Shown here one piece after another: positions 36,293-46,470 of a DNA stretch of 64,000 bases. Under the pieces are notes generated by a model, which worked only from the letters and a program-made list of their open reading frames with translations, was not told where the DNA came from and made no database searches. Source of the DNA: Commensalibacter nepenthis (GTDB taxonomy: Bacteria; Pseudomonadota; Alphaproteobacteria; Acetobacterales; Acetobacteraceae); the NCBI RefSeq assembly GCF_029953305.1, contig NZ_JASBAN010000001.1, forward strand, positions 1,139,501 to 1,203,500, in the 5' to 3' direction. Each line of letters opens with the position of its first letter. Positions within the stretch are counted from its first letter, which is position 1. A program made the translations under genes and the position numbers.

Positions 36293-39200
36293 ATGCCATT
36301 TTTACGTTTTATTTGCTTATTGCCTCTCAAAATTCTCCTTATTTTCTGGAAATTATTTTTCTTTATTCTTAGACCGATTATTGGTCAAATTCAGTTGAAC
36401 TGGGCACCTCCCAAATGGTTATCTTCTTGCTGGCATTTTATATGCCATAAGAAAAAGCAAGTTGCTTATACCGCTCCTTTATGTCTAGCACTCATTGGTA
36501 TTTTTTCTTATGGAATATATTGGTATAAAAATCGTCCAATCCCTCCTATTCCAAATTTAATCAAAATTTATGCGATTGCGCCTTCTCTTACAGATTATAA
36601 AAAGACACCACCAACCATTTATCCGTTGAAAGTCAATTTTTCTGGCTCTGCGGCTCCTTTGGACAAAGTTGGCAAAACTTTTCCAAATATATTTCCAATC
36701 TCTCCAGAAATCAAAGGAACATGGCGCTGGGTCAGTGACCATGCTTTAACTTTTCAACCACAAACAGATTGGTCTGCGGGCAAAACTTATCAGATTGATT
36801 TTGCTAAACCTCAAGAATTTAATCCAAACGTCATTGTTCGTAGTGCCAAGGATGTCAATGATACAACCCCAACAGTTGAATTTACAACGGTGGCTTTTGA
36901 TGCCAAAATTATGTCAAAAGCATTTCAACAAGATGACCAAAACCCAATGGTTAAAAAAGGTGTTTTTACCATTAACTTTAATATGCTTGTTGATCCGATC
37001 AGCTTTGAAAAAAACATTCATTTATCATTAAATTCATATATTAAAAAACAAAGTTCTTCTTTGTTTTCTGGCGAAAAAGACAAAACAAAAACAAAAAAAA
37101 TCAGCAAGAACATTCCTTTTACGGTTGTTTATGATAAACAAAAATTAACAGCCACCATATCTTCTGACAATCTCCCTATTCCTGAACATGACAGCCAATT
37201 AGAATTGACCATTGATCCAGGAACAACTTCACAATTAGGGTATGGCACCCTTGCAAATAAACTCAACACTTTTGTGAATGTGCCCAGCAAATATACCCTA
37301 AGCGTAGATAATCTGAGTTCACAGATTGTTACCGATGAAAAAAATAACTCTGCCCAAATTTTAGAAGTTGAATTTAACTCTCCAGTCAATGACGAACAAG
37401 TTTCTCACAATATTTCTGCTTGGATTTTACCCCGCTTAAAAGATGAAGATCCTGCATGGAATGTAAAAACATTAACACCTCAGACAATCAGTCATTTTAC
37501 CCCTTTAAAATTAAATCTAATCCCTGCTGAAAATAATGCTCAAGCACTACAAAGCTTCAAATATAAAGCTGATCCAAACCAACAAATTCTTGTCCAAATT
37601 AATACGGGGATACAATCTACGGGGGGATATGTTCTTGGCAATCCTTATTCAACTATTCTCAGCACACCAGATTACCCTAAACGCTTAAATTTTATGTCAG
37701 ACGGTGCTTTATTATCCTTGCATGGTAGCAACAACGTCTCTGTCGCATCTCAGAATTTAACCGGTATTCAGATGGTTATCGGACAGATTCGTCCAAACCA
37801 GCTTCAACATTTAGTCAGCTTTCGCAATAATGATGATTATAATCAAGTAAGTTTTAGCTATCCATTTACAGAAGATCACATTATTAATCGCTATCAACAA
37901 AAAATCAGCTTTGGTAATCACCCTTCTCATGACATTCGTTATGATGGATTTGATCTTTCTTCTTACCTTCACAAAGGACTTCATGGCATCTTTATTCTTC
38001 ATTTGTCTGAATATGATAAACAAGCAGAAATACAAGCAAGACGATCAAAGCGCTTACAAGATAAACAAAATAATCAAAGAACTTTTGCTTTGGGTTCTAC
38101 GCCTTCCAATCCATCTGATACAGATAGTGATGATAATGAATCGGAAGGAGATAAAGAAAATGCATCTCCAAATGACAGCCGTCTTATTGTTATTACAGAC
38201 TTGGGAATGATTGTTAAGAAATCTCTTGATGGCAGTCAAGATGTCTTTATTCAATCTATTAACGATGGAAACCCTGTTGCAAATGCTGATGTTTCTGTGA
38301 TGGGATTAAACGGCGAAAAACTAATTACGAAAACAACGGATGATTCTGGCGTTGTTCATTTTCCCAACTTACAAGGATATTCAAAAGATAAACGTCCCAT
38401 TCTTTACGTTGTTACCAAAGATGATGATCTATCCTTCTTACCGATGAATACATCCAACCGACAACTTGATTTCTCTCGATTTAACATCGGTGGGGATATT
38501 AACACCATTCATAAGAAAGAAATTTCCGCTTACTTATTCTCTGATCGCGGTATTTATCGAACGGGTGAAGATTTTCATATTGGCATGGTCATCAAAGCTG
38601 CCGATTGGAATAATTCTATCACAGGGCTACCCCTAAAAATTGTTATTACTGATCCAACAGGAAAAAGTCATGAACGTACTGTAAAAGTTGATTCAGATGG
38701 ATTTAATGAATTCACTGAAACCATTGGCGACAATGATCCCAACGGAACTTGGCAAATCAGCTTGCAAACCATAGATCCAAAAGACAAAGACTGGTCACAA
38801 GAAATTGGGTCTACAACGATTAAAGTCAAAGATTTCCTTCCTGAACAGACACGCGTTTCATCTGAATTTTCAGAAAATAATCCTAAAGGATGGGTAAAAC
38901 CTGAACAACTAAAAGCAATCATCGAAGCACAAAATCTGTTTGGTACTCCTGCCAGTAACAGACGTGTCGAAGCAAGCATTAAAGTAGCACCTTTTATTCC
39001 CCAATTTGAACAATGGAAAGACTATCAATTTAGTATTGCAGATCGTTTAAAGGAAAGTTTCGAAGATACTCTGCAAGAAAGAACTACCAACGATCAAGGT
39101 AAAGCTATTTTTGATCTGAACTTAAAAAAATATGCGAATGCCAGCTATTCTTTGTCATTCCTTGGACAAGTCTATGAACCAGATTCTGGACGCAGTGTTG

Positions 39201-42200
39201 CGGCAACTGCTCGCACCATCGTTTCTCCGAACGACTATATGATTGGATATCGTTCAACGGATGATATTAACAATATCAAAATAAATAGCACCGTTAAACC
39301 TGTTCATTTAATTGCAATTAATCAATACGCAGAGTTAATTCCATTATCTGACCTTACACTTAAATTAATTGAAAAACGCTATGTCTCTGTTTTAGTCAAA
39401 CAATCATCTGGACTCTATAAATATGAATCAAAATTAAGAGAAAAGACGTTAAGTGAAACACCATTCTCAATTGCAAAAAATGGCAGTGATTTCCCCATTA
39501 ATACCAAAAACGCTGGGGACTATAAGATTGTTATTACAGATAAAAATAATCACGAACTTAATAGCATCAATTATTCTGTTATTGGGGCAGGGAATTTATC
39601 CCGCTCTTTGGAACGTAATGCCGAGCTTAATATCCATCTTGATAAAAAATCTTATAAACCTGGTGAACAAATCGAAATTGCAATCCGCGCTCCTTATACA
39701 GGTAGTGGACTCATCACTATTGAAAAAGATAAAGTCTATACACATACATGGTTCCATACCGATACCACTAGCTCTATACAACATATTACTGTACCAGAAA
39801 ATTTAGATGGTAATGGATATATTAATGTGCAATTTATTCGAGACCCATCTTCTGATGAAATCTTTATGAGCCCACTCAGCTACGGAGTGGTACCTTTCTC
39901 AGTTGATCTTGAACAACATAAAAATCCTTTAACCATCACAACACCCAAAGTGACGAAAGATCGTAAAATAACTTTTACAGTGACATCGGAACGTCCGACA
40001 CATGTTATTTTATGGGCAGTTGATAAAGGAATTTTACAAGTTTCGAAATATCAGTTGCCTAATCCTTTGGGATTTTTCTTCAGCAAAAAAATGCTTGATG
40101 TGCAAACCTTGCAAATCTTAGATCAAATTCTTCCTGAATTTAGTCAACTTTTAAGATCTGTCTCTTCCTCTGGTGGAGATGATGAATCTCCTTTCACACA
40201 ACATGTTAATCCTTTTAAACGCAAGCAAGATAAATCTGTTGTGTTCTGGTCTGGTATTGTTGATATTAATGGCACCAGAGAATTCACCTATGATGTCCCT
40301 GATTATTTTAACGGTACATTAAAAGTCATGGCATTGTCTGTTTCTGATCAACGAATCGGTGTTACCAGCCAAGAAACCATTGTCAGAGATGATTTTGTTT
40401 TAAAACCCAATGCACCCACAACGTTGACCCCTGGTGATGAAAGCGAAGTCAGCGTTATGGTTGCCAATAATCTAGAAAATTTAAATCATCGAAAAGTTCC
40501 AGTCACTATTCATTTGAAAACTACCTCTCAATTCCAAGTAATCGGAGATACTAATAAAACAATATCTTTGGGTGAAAAGCAGAATGCATCGGTTAAATTC
40601 CGTATCAAAGCGCTTAACCAAAATCTTGGATCAGGAGATTTGTTATTCTCGATTAACTATAATCAATCCACAACGAATGCCACCGCACATGTTTTATTGA
40701 GACCTGCATCAACGTATCGTACACAAGTGGATATGAACAGTGTTGGGGCAGGGCAAAGCAAACAATTTACAGATTTACGCACTGTCTATCCACATAATGC
40801 TTTGCACTATGCTGCATTTTCTAACTTACCGATGGTCATTATCCAAGGTTTAGGAACATATCTGATTAATTATGAACATGCTTGTTCTGAACAATTGGTC
40901 AGCCGTGCGTTTGCATTGCTTACGATCCAAAATAATCCGAATCTAAAAAGTATTTTTGCTCAAACTGATCCTAAACAAATCAACACACTCAACAATTCAT
41001 TGGATCAAACGATCTCGACATTACAAGAGAGACAAAATAGTGCTGGTGCTTTTGGTTTATGGAGATTAACTCCAAATGCGGATAATTTTGTCACCACCTA
41101 TGTTACATTTTTCCTACAAAATGCAGCCGACCAAGGAAAGCAAGTTTCTTCATCAGCCCTCGACAAAGCATATTCTTATTTAAAAGATTATGCCGTTAAT
41201 GGAAATGCTCTTACTTTACCTGATATGCGCAATAAAGCCTTTGCAATTTATATACTGACAAAGCATGGCGTTATCACAACTGCACCAATAGCAAACTTGG
41301 TTAAGGATCTTAATAATCACTATAAAGATGAATGGCAACAGGACTCAACAGCAGCATGGCTGGCTTCTGCAATGAAATTAATGAAGCAAGATGAAGCTGC
41401 ACAACAAATGATGTCTGGTCCTTTAAAAAGATTACAGCGTGATCCTAAATTATCAACGATAGGATGGAACTATGAAGGATATGACAGTGGGGATTTAGCA
41501 CAAGATGCAACAACTCTTTATCTCTTATCACAACATTTCCAAGAAAGTTTACCTATGCTCTCTAAAAACACCTTTACCAATATTTTAAACACTATTGAAC
41601 AAGGGTATTATAACACTTTATCGTCATCTTTAACGGTGATGGCGTTTGATGCCTATTCAGCAAATATGCAAGACAATACTCAAAACTTGTTGATCCAAGC
41701 GATACAAGATTCAACAGAGAAAGGTCAAAATATACCAACGGTCTTAAAAACAAGCCAAATGAAAAATGGAATACAAATTCTCAACTGGCAACAAGGCCCA
41801 ACAACAGCATTAAATTTTGATAATAAATCAGGTAATAAAGCTTGGTATAGCGTTATTCAAAGAGGCTTTGATCAAAATCTACCTAAAACAGCACTTCAAC
41901 ATCAAATGGAAATTATTCGTGATTATACCGATCAAAAGAATAATCCTATATCCAATGTTAAGATTGGTCAGGAAATCCTAGTGCATGTAAAATTCCGTTC
42001 AACCGATAACAAAACACATGCAAATATCGCGATTACGGATTTACTTCCAGGTGGGTTTGATCTTGTGACTAAAAATGAAAACACAGAAAATAATGGGTTC
42101 TATCCTGACTTTGTGAATAAACAAGAGGATAAAGTGCTTATTTATACGTCTGTGACGCAAAATATTCAGGAATATGTCTATCGCATTAAAGCAACCAATG

Positions 42201-42307
42201 CTGGACAATATATTATTCCTCCTGCTTATGGTGAAGGAATGTATAACCCAACCATTCAAGCAAGATCACTTTCAGGTGGATATCTGACGGTTACTTCGCC
42301 TAAATGA
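36293..42307 (+). CDS. Bacterial alpha-2-macroglobulin family protein
   Basis: The 2004-residue envelope protein traps attacking proteases and guards the periplasm. Its thioester motif is CSEQ at C1531 (in YEHACSEQLVSRA), the CxEQ form expected of the thioester class. MG1, MG2 and bait-region domains precede it, with an aspartate-rich linker near residue 605 (NPSDTDSDDNESEGD). The N terminus is not a lipoprotein signal but carries hydrophobic segments (LLPLKILLIFWKLFFFILRP and PLCLALIGIFSYGIYW). An AAGGTG eight bases before ATG 36293 fixes the start. It overlaps pbpC by four bases, the classical pair. Confidence 0.92.
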   Translation: MPFLRFICLLPLKILLIFWKLFFFILRPIIGQIQLNWAPPKWLSSCWHFICHKKKQVAYTAPLCLALIGIFSYGIYWYKNRPIPPIPNLIKIYAIAPSLTDYKKTPPTIYPLKVNFSGSAAPLDKVGKTFPNIFPISPEIKGTWRWVSDHALTFQPQTDWSAGKTYQIDFAKPQEFNPNVIVRSAKDVNDTTPTVEFTTVAFDAKIMSKAFQQDDQNPMVKKGVFTINFNMLVDPISFEKNIHLSLNSYIKKQSSSLFSGEKDKTKTKKISKNIPFTVVYDKQKLTATISSDNLPIPEHDSQLELTIDPGTTSQLGYGTLANKLNTFVNVPSKYTLSVDNLSSQIVTDEKNNSAQILEVEFNSPVNDEQVSHNISAWILPRLKDEDPAWNVKTLTPQTISHFTPLKLNLIPAENNAQALQSFKYKADPNQQILVQINTGIQSTGGYVLGNPYSTILSTPDYPKRLNFMSDGALLSLHGSNNVSVASQNLTGIQMVIGQIRPNQLQHLVSFRNNDDYNQVSFSYPFTEDHIINRYQQKISFGNHPSHDIRYDGFDLSSYLHKGLHGIFILHLSEYDKQAEIQARRSKRLQDKQNNQRTFALGSTPSNPSDTDSDDNESEGDKENASPNDSRLIVITDLGMIVKKSLDGSQDVFIQSINDGNPVANADVSVMGLNGEKLITKTTDDSGVVHFPNLQGYSKDKRPILYVVTKDDDLSFLPMNTSNRQLDFSRFNIGGDINTIHKKEISAYLFSDRGIYRTGEDFHIGMVIKAADWNNSITGLPLKIVITDPTGKSHERTVKVDSDGFNEFTETIGDNDPNGTWQISLQTIDPKDKDWSQEIGSTTIKVKDFLPEQTRVSSEFSENNPKGWVKPEQLKAIIEAQNLFGTPASNRRVEASIKVAPFIPQFEQWKDYQFSIADRLKESFEDTLQERTTNDQGKAIFDLNLKKYANASYSLSFLGQVYEPDSGRSVAATARTIVSPNDYMIGYRSTDDINNIKINSTVKPVHLIAINQYAELIPLSDLTLKLIEKRYVSVLVKQSSGLYKYESKLREKTLSETPFSIAKNGSDFPINTKNAGDYKIVITDKNNHELNSINYSVIGAGNLSRSLERNAELNIHLDKKSYKPGEQIEIAIRAPYTGSGLITIEKDKVYTHTWFHTDTTSSIQHITVPENLDGNGYINVQFIRDPSSDEIFMSPLSYGVVPFSVDLEQHKNPLTITTPKVTKDRKITFTVTSERPTHVILWAVDKGILQVSKYQLPNPLGFFFSKKMLDVQTLQILDQILPEFSQLLRSVSSSGGDDESPFTQHVNPFKRKQDKSVVFWSGIVDINGTREFTYDVPDYFNGTLKVMALSVSDQRIGVTSQETIVRDDFVLKPNAPTTLTPGDESEVSVMVANNLENLNHRKVPVTIHLKTTSQFQVIGDTNKTISLGEKQNASVKFRIKALNQNLGSGDLLFSINYNQSTTNATAHVLLRPASTYRTQVDMNSVGAGQSKQFTDLRTVYPHNALHYAAFSNLPMVIIQGLGTYLINYEHACSEQLVSRAFALLTIQNNPNLKSIFAQTDPKQINTLNNSLDQTISTLQERQNSAGAFGLWRLTPNADNFVTTYVTFFLQNAADQGKQVSSSALDKAYSYLKDYAVNGNALTLPDMRNKAFAIYILTKHGVITTAPIANLVKDLNNHYKDEWQQDSTAAWLASAMKLMKQDEAAQQMMSGPLKRLQRDPKLSTIGWNYEGYDSGDLAQDATTLYLLSQHFQESLPMLSKNTFTNILNTIEQGYYNTLSSSLTVMAFDAYSANMQDNTQNLLIQAIQDSTEKGQNIPTVLKTSQMKNGIQILNWQQGPTTALNFDNKSGNKAWYSVIQRGFDQNLPKTALQHQMEIIRDYTDQKNNPISNVKIGQEILVHVKFRSTDNKTHANIAITDLLPGGFDLVTKNENTENNGFYPDFVNKQEDKVLIYTSVTQNIQEYVYRIKATNAGQYIIPPAYGEGMYNPTIQARSLSGGYLTVTSPK

Positions 42308-44676
42308 TCTGTCTTTCGATAAATTCTGCCACTCGTTTTCTTAAAAGGTGGCAAAACTGGATTTGTGCAGGCAGCTTAATCATCCTTTTGATGATTGGCT
42401 GTCGCATTTATCCGCACCCAGCGTTGCGTGATACACTGCCTGTTTCGCGTATAATTCAAGACCATCATGGAAAGCTATTACGATTAACTTTAGCTAAAGA
42501 TGATCGTTATCGATTATGGGTGCCACTCCGTCAAATATCCCCTTCTTTAATCAACGCTGTTTTGCTGCATGAAGATCAATGGTTTTATCACCATTTGGGT
42601 ATAAACCCTTATGGCATTGCCAGAGGTGCGGTGGTTACCTATGTTTTACATGGGCATCGCCAAGGCGGCTCAACAATTACCATGCAGCTTGCACGATTAC
42701 TCTATAATCTCAATACAAAAACACCTTGGGGTAAAATAAAACAAATTTACTATGCGACACAACTTGAACTTTTCTATTCAAAAAATGCCATTTTAGAAGC
42801 CTATTTAAACCTTGCTCCATATGGTGGAAATGTCGAAGGTATTCAAACAGCAAGCTTGATCTATTTTAATAAAAATGCAGCTCAACTGACTATTCCCGAA
42901 GCATTATTACTGGCCATTATTCCTCAAGATCCTAATTTAAAAATAAAATGTAAACAAAAAGAGAATTGTTTTGTTACCAATCAACGCTTACTGGACACCC
43001 GAGCTCAGCTCTATGAAAAATGGAAAGAAACCTACCCAACAGATCAAAATCTTTCTGCCCTAATGCAATTACCTTTACCTATAAGACCCACCTCAAAACT
43101 GCCTTTTGAAGCTCCGCATTTTGTAGAGCAAGTTTTACACGCCTATCCTAGTCAACATGCAATACCCACCACGTTGGATTTAAATATACAGCATCTTCTA
43201 GAACAGCAGATTACAAACTTTACCAACATAAACCATCAATTTGGGGTTCGAAATGCTGCCGCTTTATTAGTGGATACAAATGACATGAGCGTCAAAGCCA
43301 TGGTAGGATCAGCAAATTACTATAATCCTGTCATTGCAGGTCAAATTAATGGCACCTTCATCAGAAGATCACCAGGATCATCATTAAAGCCATTTATTTA
43401 TGGCTTAGGATTTGATCAAGGTATTCTGCACCCACAAACGATTTTATACGATATCCCTATGAATTTTTCGGGATATGCTCCTGAAAATTTTGATGGACAT
43501 TTCGAAGGTCCTTTAACGGCAACACGTGCTTTAAATCTAAGTCGCAATATTCCTGCGGTTTGGGTTGAATCCAAATTAGCCAATCCTAATTTTTATCAAT
43601 TTTTAACCCAAGCAAAGGTTCATCATCTTAAAAGTCAACAATATTATGGGTTATCTCTGGCGCTGGGCGGTGAAGAAATCACTATGCAACAAGAAGCCAT
43701 ATTATATGGTTTGTTGATCCATCAAGGCAAATTACGCCCTTTACGCTTTTTATCAACCGATCCTGTGCAAGATGGAGAAAAACTATTCAGCGATGCTGCT
43801 CGTTTTATGGTTCTCGATATATTATCCCAAAATAAACGCCCTGATGAAACGACCTCTGCAATTACGTCCCCTTTTCCAATTGCATGGAAAACAGGAACTT
43901 CCTCTGGTTTTCGTGATGCTTGGACAGCGGGATTATTCAGTCATTATGTTTTAATCGTTTGGATTGGTAATTTTGATAATTCCAGCAACAGCAACTCAAC
44001 AGGCATTCAAACCGCAGCACCTTTATTTTTTAATATAATCGATGCGCTACGACCTGTAACCACCGCTAGAGATTTATCCCCTTGGAACCCACCCAAAGGA
44101 TTAAAGCAAGTACAAATCTGTCTTGCTAGTGGTGACTTACCCAATCGTTGGTGTCCACAAACAGGATATACTTGGTTTATCCCAGGCGTGTCCCCCATCA
44201 AAGTAAGCACATTACATCAACCTGTTAAAATTGATAGTTTAACAGGCAAAGTTGCATGCCCGCCTTTTGAAGGCAAATTAATTCATACAGAAATTTATGA
44301 ATTTTGGCCTTCTGAAATTCAATCTCTTTTTAAAAAAGCAGGTCTATCTTATCGTGCTCCTCCGGCTGACCAAGCTTGTAAAAAAGACTATAAAAATACT
44401 CGTCCGCCTCATATACGTTCTCCTCATGCGTTTCAAACCTATATGTTACGTTCGAAATCAGAAAATAACTCGCAGACTTCTATTGCTTTATCAGCGAATG
44501 CAGATGGCAATGTTTCACAATTATATTGGTTTGCAAATAATGTCTTTATTGGACAAACATCCCCCAACACAACCTTGTTTTGGCAACCAAAATTGGTCGG
44601 GAAATATCATCTATCTGTTACAGACGATCAAGGTCAGAGTGATAGTGTTGAGGTTACAATAGATTCAATTCAATAA
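42304..44676 (+). CDS. pbpC: Penicillin-binding protein 1C
   Basis: This 790-residue bifunctional peptidoglycan synthase is anchored by one N-terminal helix. The glycosyltransferase domain has EDQWFYHHLGINPYGIARG and the GGSTITMQLARLL motif. The transpeptidase has the nucleophile S359 in SSLKPF and KTGTSSG starting at K529. The C terminus carries the PBP1C-specific extension with several cysteines (CLASGDLPNRWCPQ). The start overlaps the macroglobulin stop (ATGA). The pair probably repairs and protects peptidoglycan breached by host or competitor attack. Confidence 0.95.
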   Translation: MICLSINSATRFLKRWQNWICAGSLIILLMIGCRIYPHPALRDTLPVSRIIQDHHGKLLRLTLAKDDRYRLWVPLRQISPSLINAVLLHEDQWFYHHLGINPYGIARGAVVTYVLHGHRQGGSTITMQLARLLYNLNTKTPWGKIKQIYYATQLELFYSKNAILEAYLNLAPYGGNVEGIQTASLIYFNKNAAQLTIPEALLLAIIPQDPNLKIKCKQKENCFVTNQRLLDTRAQLYEKWKETYPTDQNLSALMQLPLPIRPTSKLPFEAPHFVEQVLHAYPSQHAIPTTLDLNIQHLLEQQITNFTNINHQFGVRNAAALLVDTNDMSVKAMVGSANYYNPVIAGQINGTFIRRSPGSSLKPFIYGLGFDQGILHPQTILYDIPMNFSGYAPENFDGHFEGPLTATRALNLSRNIPAVWVESKLANPNFYQFLTQAKVHHLKSQQYYGLSLALGGEEITMQQEAILYGLLIHQGKLRPLRFLSTDPVQDGEKLFSDAARFMVLDILSQNKRPDETTSAITSPFPIAWKTGTSSGFRDAWTAGLFSHYVLIVWIGNFDNSSNSNSTGIQTAAPLFFNIIDALRPVTTARDLSPWNPPKGLKQVQICLASGDLPNRWCPQTGYTWFIPGVSPIKVSTLHQPVKIDSLTGKVACPPFEGKLIHTEIYEFWPSEIQSLFKKAGLSYRAPPADQACKKDYKNTRPPHIRSPHAFQTYMLRSKSENNSQTSIALSANADGNVSQLYWFANNVFIGQTSPNTTLFWQPKLVGKYHLSVTDDQGQSDSVEVTIDSIQ

Positions 44677-44720
44677 AAAATTGAATAAAATTATAAATAA
44701 ATTTCACTTGATTATTTAAA

Positions 44721-44796
44721 TGGTGGAGTCAAGGGGAATCGAACCCCTGGCCTTCTGAATGCCATCCAGACGCTCTCCCAACTGAGCTATGACCCC
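44721..44796 (-). tRNA. tRNA-Ala (anticodon GGC)
   Basis: On the minus strand a 76-base tRNA runs from GGGGTCATAGCTCAG to an encoded CCA. The anticodon arm TCTGG-ATGGCAT-TCAGA presents GGC. The T arm holds GGTTCGATTCC, and the acceptor pairs GGGGTCA with TGACTCC with one G-T pair. Confidence 0.95.
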
Positions 44797-45397
44797 ATTC
44801 CCAAAGAGGTATAAACAGTAAATAATAAAAAATCAATACCCATTATCTTTTTCGATAAAAAATCTTAAATTTTATAAGCTTTGAATAATTATTACCATTT
44901 TATCTTCAAAAATCGATAAATATATATCTTTCATTGATTCATCATTTTAATAATATCCAAATCCAAGAATCTCTCTTTTTAAAAATATCACTTATCGATT
45001 CTTACAATTTTATAGAAAATTATAACTTGTATTTTTACCTGTGGTACACTGAGGTACATGGGGATTGTACGACAGTATAATGACAAGGGTACCGAGTACT
45101 GGGGATTGTACTCTCTTTTTTAAATTCAGTGAGTTGTACACAGGGGTAGGGTGATAATATCTGGATAACTCTATTTTGTTTAATAAAAACAATATATTAA
45201 AAACTGTACACTCTGTGATAAAAATGGGGTACATTTTTTGAAAGCTGGGTACCACAGTACTCACAGGGAACAATAAACAAACACTATAAAATTTAAATTT
45301 TCTTTTTATTTTAAAGGGAATGTAAAAAGGAAGAACTTTTGATAAACTCTGAAAACAGAACAAAACAAACATAAAAACTGAATGGAAAAATTCTTTC
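44797..45397. other. Gene-free region before hemE, candidate replication origin
   Basis: Six hundred bases without a credible gene lie between tRNA-Ala and hemE. The left half is extremely AT-rich. The right half holds 11 GTAC sites between 45044 and 45260, a direct repeat TGGGGATTGTAC (45059 and 45100), and GGGTACC-AGTACT modules (45087 and 45247). A near-match to a DnaA box (TCTGGATAA on the plus strand, one mismatch) lies at 45160, and TCGATAAA-like words recur. In several alphaproteobacteria the origin lies next to hemE. The origin role is inference. Confidence 0.4.
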
Positions 45398-46468
45398 ATG
45401 TTGTCGATAAATAAAAAATTATTAATAGTATTAAATGGTCAATCTGTATGGCCTCCACCGGTTTGGTTAATGCGACAAGCAGGAAGATATTTACCAGAAT
45501 TTAGACTTTTACGACAGCAAGCAGATTTCTTAACACGTTGTTTGACTCCTGATATTGCTGTAGAAATTACATTACAACCTATTCGACGTTTTGCATTTGA
45601 TGCTGCTATTTTATTTTCAGATATTTTAATTTTACCCTGGGCTTTGGGACAAGATTTAAAATTCGTTGAAGGAAAAGGTCCTGTTTTACCTTCTATTCAA
45701 TCAGAACAAGATTTACAAAAATTGAATCCTCAACAAGCTATTGAAAAAACAGAACCTGTCCTTGAAGCTATTCGACGATTAAATAAAATTGTCAATAGTC
45801 CAGAGACTATTGGAACTGCACCAGCACAATCTGTAACGTTAATAGGGTTTACTGGCTCTCCTTTTACGGTTGCTTGTTATATGGTTGAAGGGGGAAGTTC
45901 CAAAGATTTTGCCACTGTGTTTAAGATGATGTATGAAAATCCATCTTTGTTTGACAAAATTATTGATTTGCTTGTCCAAACAACGGCTAATTATTTATGT
46001 CGTCAAATTGAAGCAGGGGCTGAAGCTGTCAAATTATTTGATAGTTGGGGGGGATTATTACCAGTCAATTTGTTTGATAAATATGTTATTCAACCCACGC
46101 GTCAAATTGTTAATATTGTCAAAAATAAATATCCTCATATTCCTATTATTGGCTTTCCAAGATTAGCAGGCAGTAAACTACAATCCTATCTTGATGGAAC
46201 AGGATTACAAACAATAGGGATCGATCAAACAGCGGATATTTCTTTGTTAAATAAAATCATCGGATCAGAAATTGGTTTTCAAGGCAATCTTGATCCATTA
46301 TGTTTGTTACATAATCCCAATATGATGAAACAAGAAATTCATAATTTATGCATTGAATTAAAAAACAGACCTCATATTCTTAATTTAGGACATGGTGTTC
46401 TTCCGACTACTCCTGTGGAGCATGTGTATGAATTGGTCAATACCGTTCGTAATTTAAAAAAGGATTAA
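45398..46468 (+). CDS. hemE: Uroporphyrinogen decarboxylase
   Basis: HemE removes four carboxyl groups from uroporphyrinogen III to form coproporphyrinogen III in heme synthesis. The 356 residues include the substrate-binding WLMRQAGRYLPEFR near the N terminus, the ILFSDILILP aspartate motif, GFTGSPFTVACYMVEGG and a C-terminal HGVLPTTPVEHV. It starts a run of closely spaced genes (HAD, hemJ, ammonia-lyase), 2-9 bases apart. The repeat-bearing region upstream must hold its promoter. Confidence 0.95.
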   Translation: MLSINKKLLIVLNGQSVWPPPVWLMRQAGRYLPEFRLLRQQADFLTRCLTPDIAVEITLQPIRRFAFDAAILFSDILILPWALGQDLKFVEGKGPVLPSIQSEQDLQKLNPQQAIEKTEPVLEAIRRLNKIVNSPETIGTAPAQSVTLIGFTGSPFTVACYMVEGGSSKDFATVFKMMYENPSLFDKIIDLLVQTTANYLCRQIEAGAEAVKLFDSWGGLLPVNLFDKYVIQPTRQIVNIVKNKYPHIPIIGFPRLAGSKLQSYLDGTGLQTIGIDQTADISLLNKIIGSEIGFQGNLDPLCLLHNPNMMKQEIHNLCIELKNRPHILNLGHGVLPTTPVEHVYELVNTVRNLKKD

Positions 46469-46470
46469 AA

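Noticed and set aside
45010-45399. 129-codon minus-strand open frame across the region before hemE
   Set aside because: Its translation has no recognisable domain, its composition reflects AT-rich repeats, and it overlaps the GTAC array; no ribosome-binding site precedes its start.
46044-46052. G7 tract in hemE as a second phase-variation site
   Set aside because: The run is only seven bases and encodes the conserved WGG of HemE; the risk is low compared with the G10 tract.
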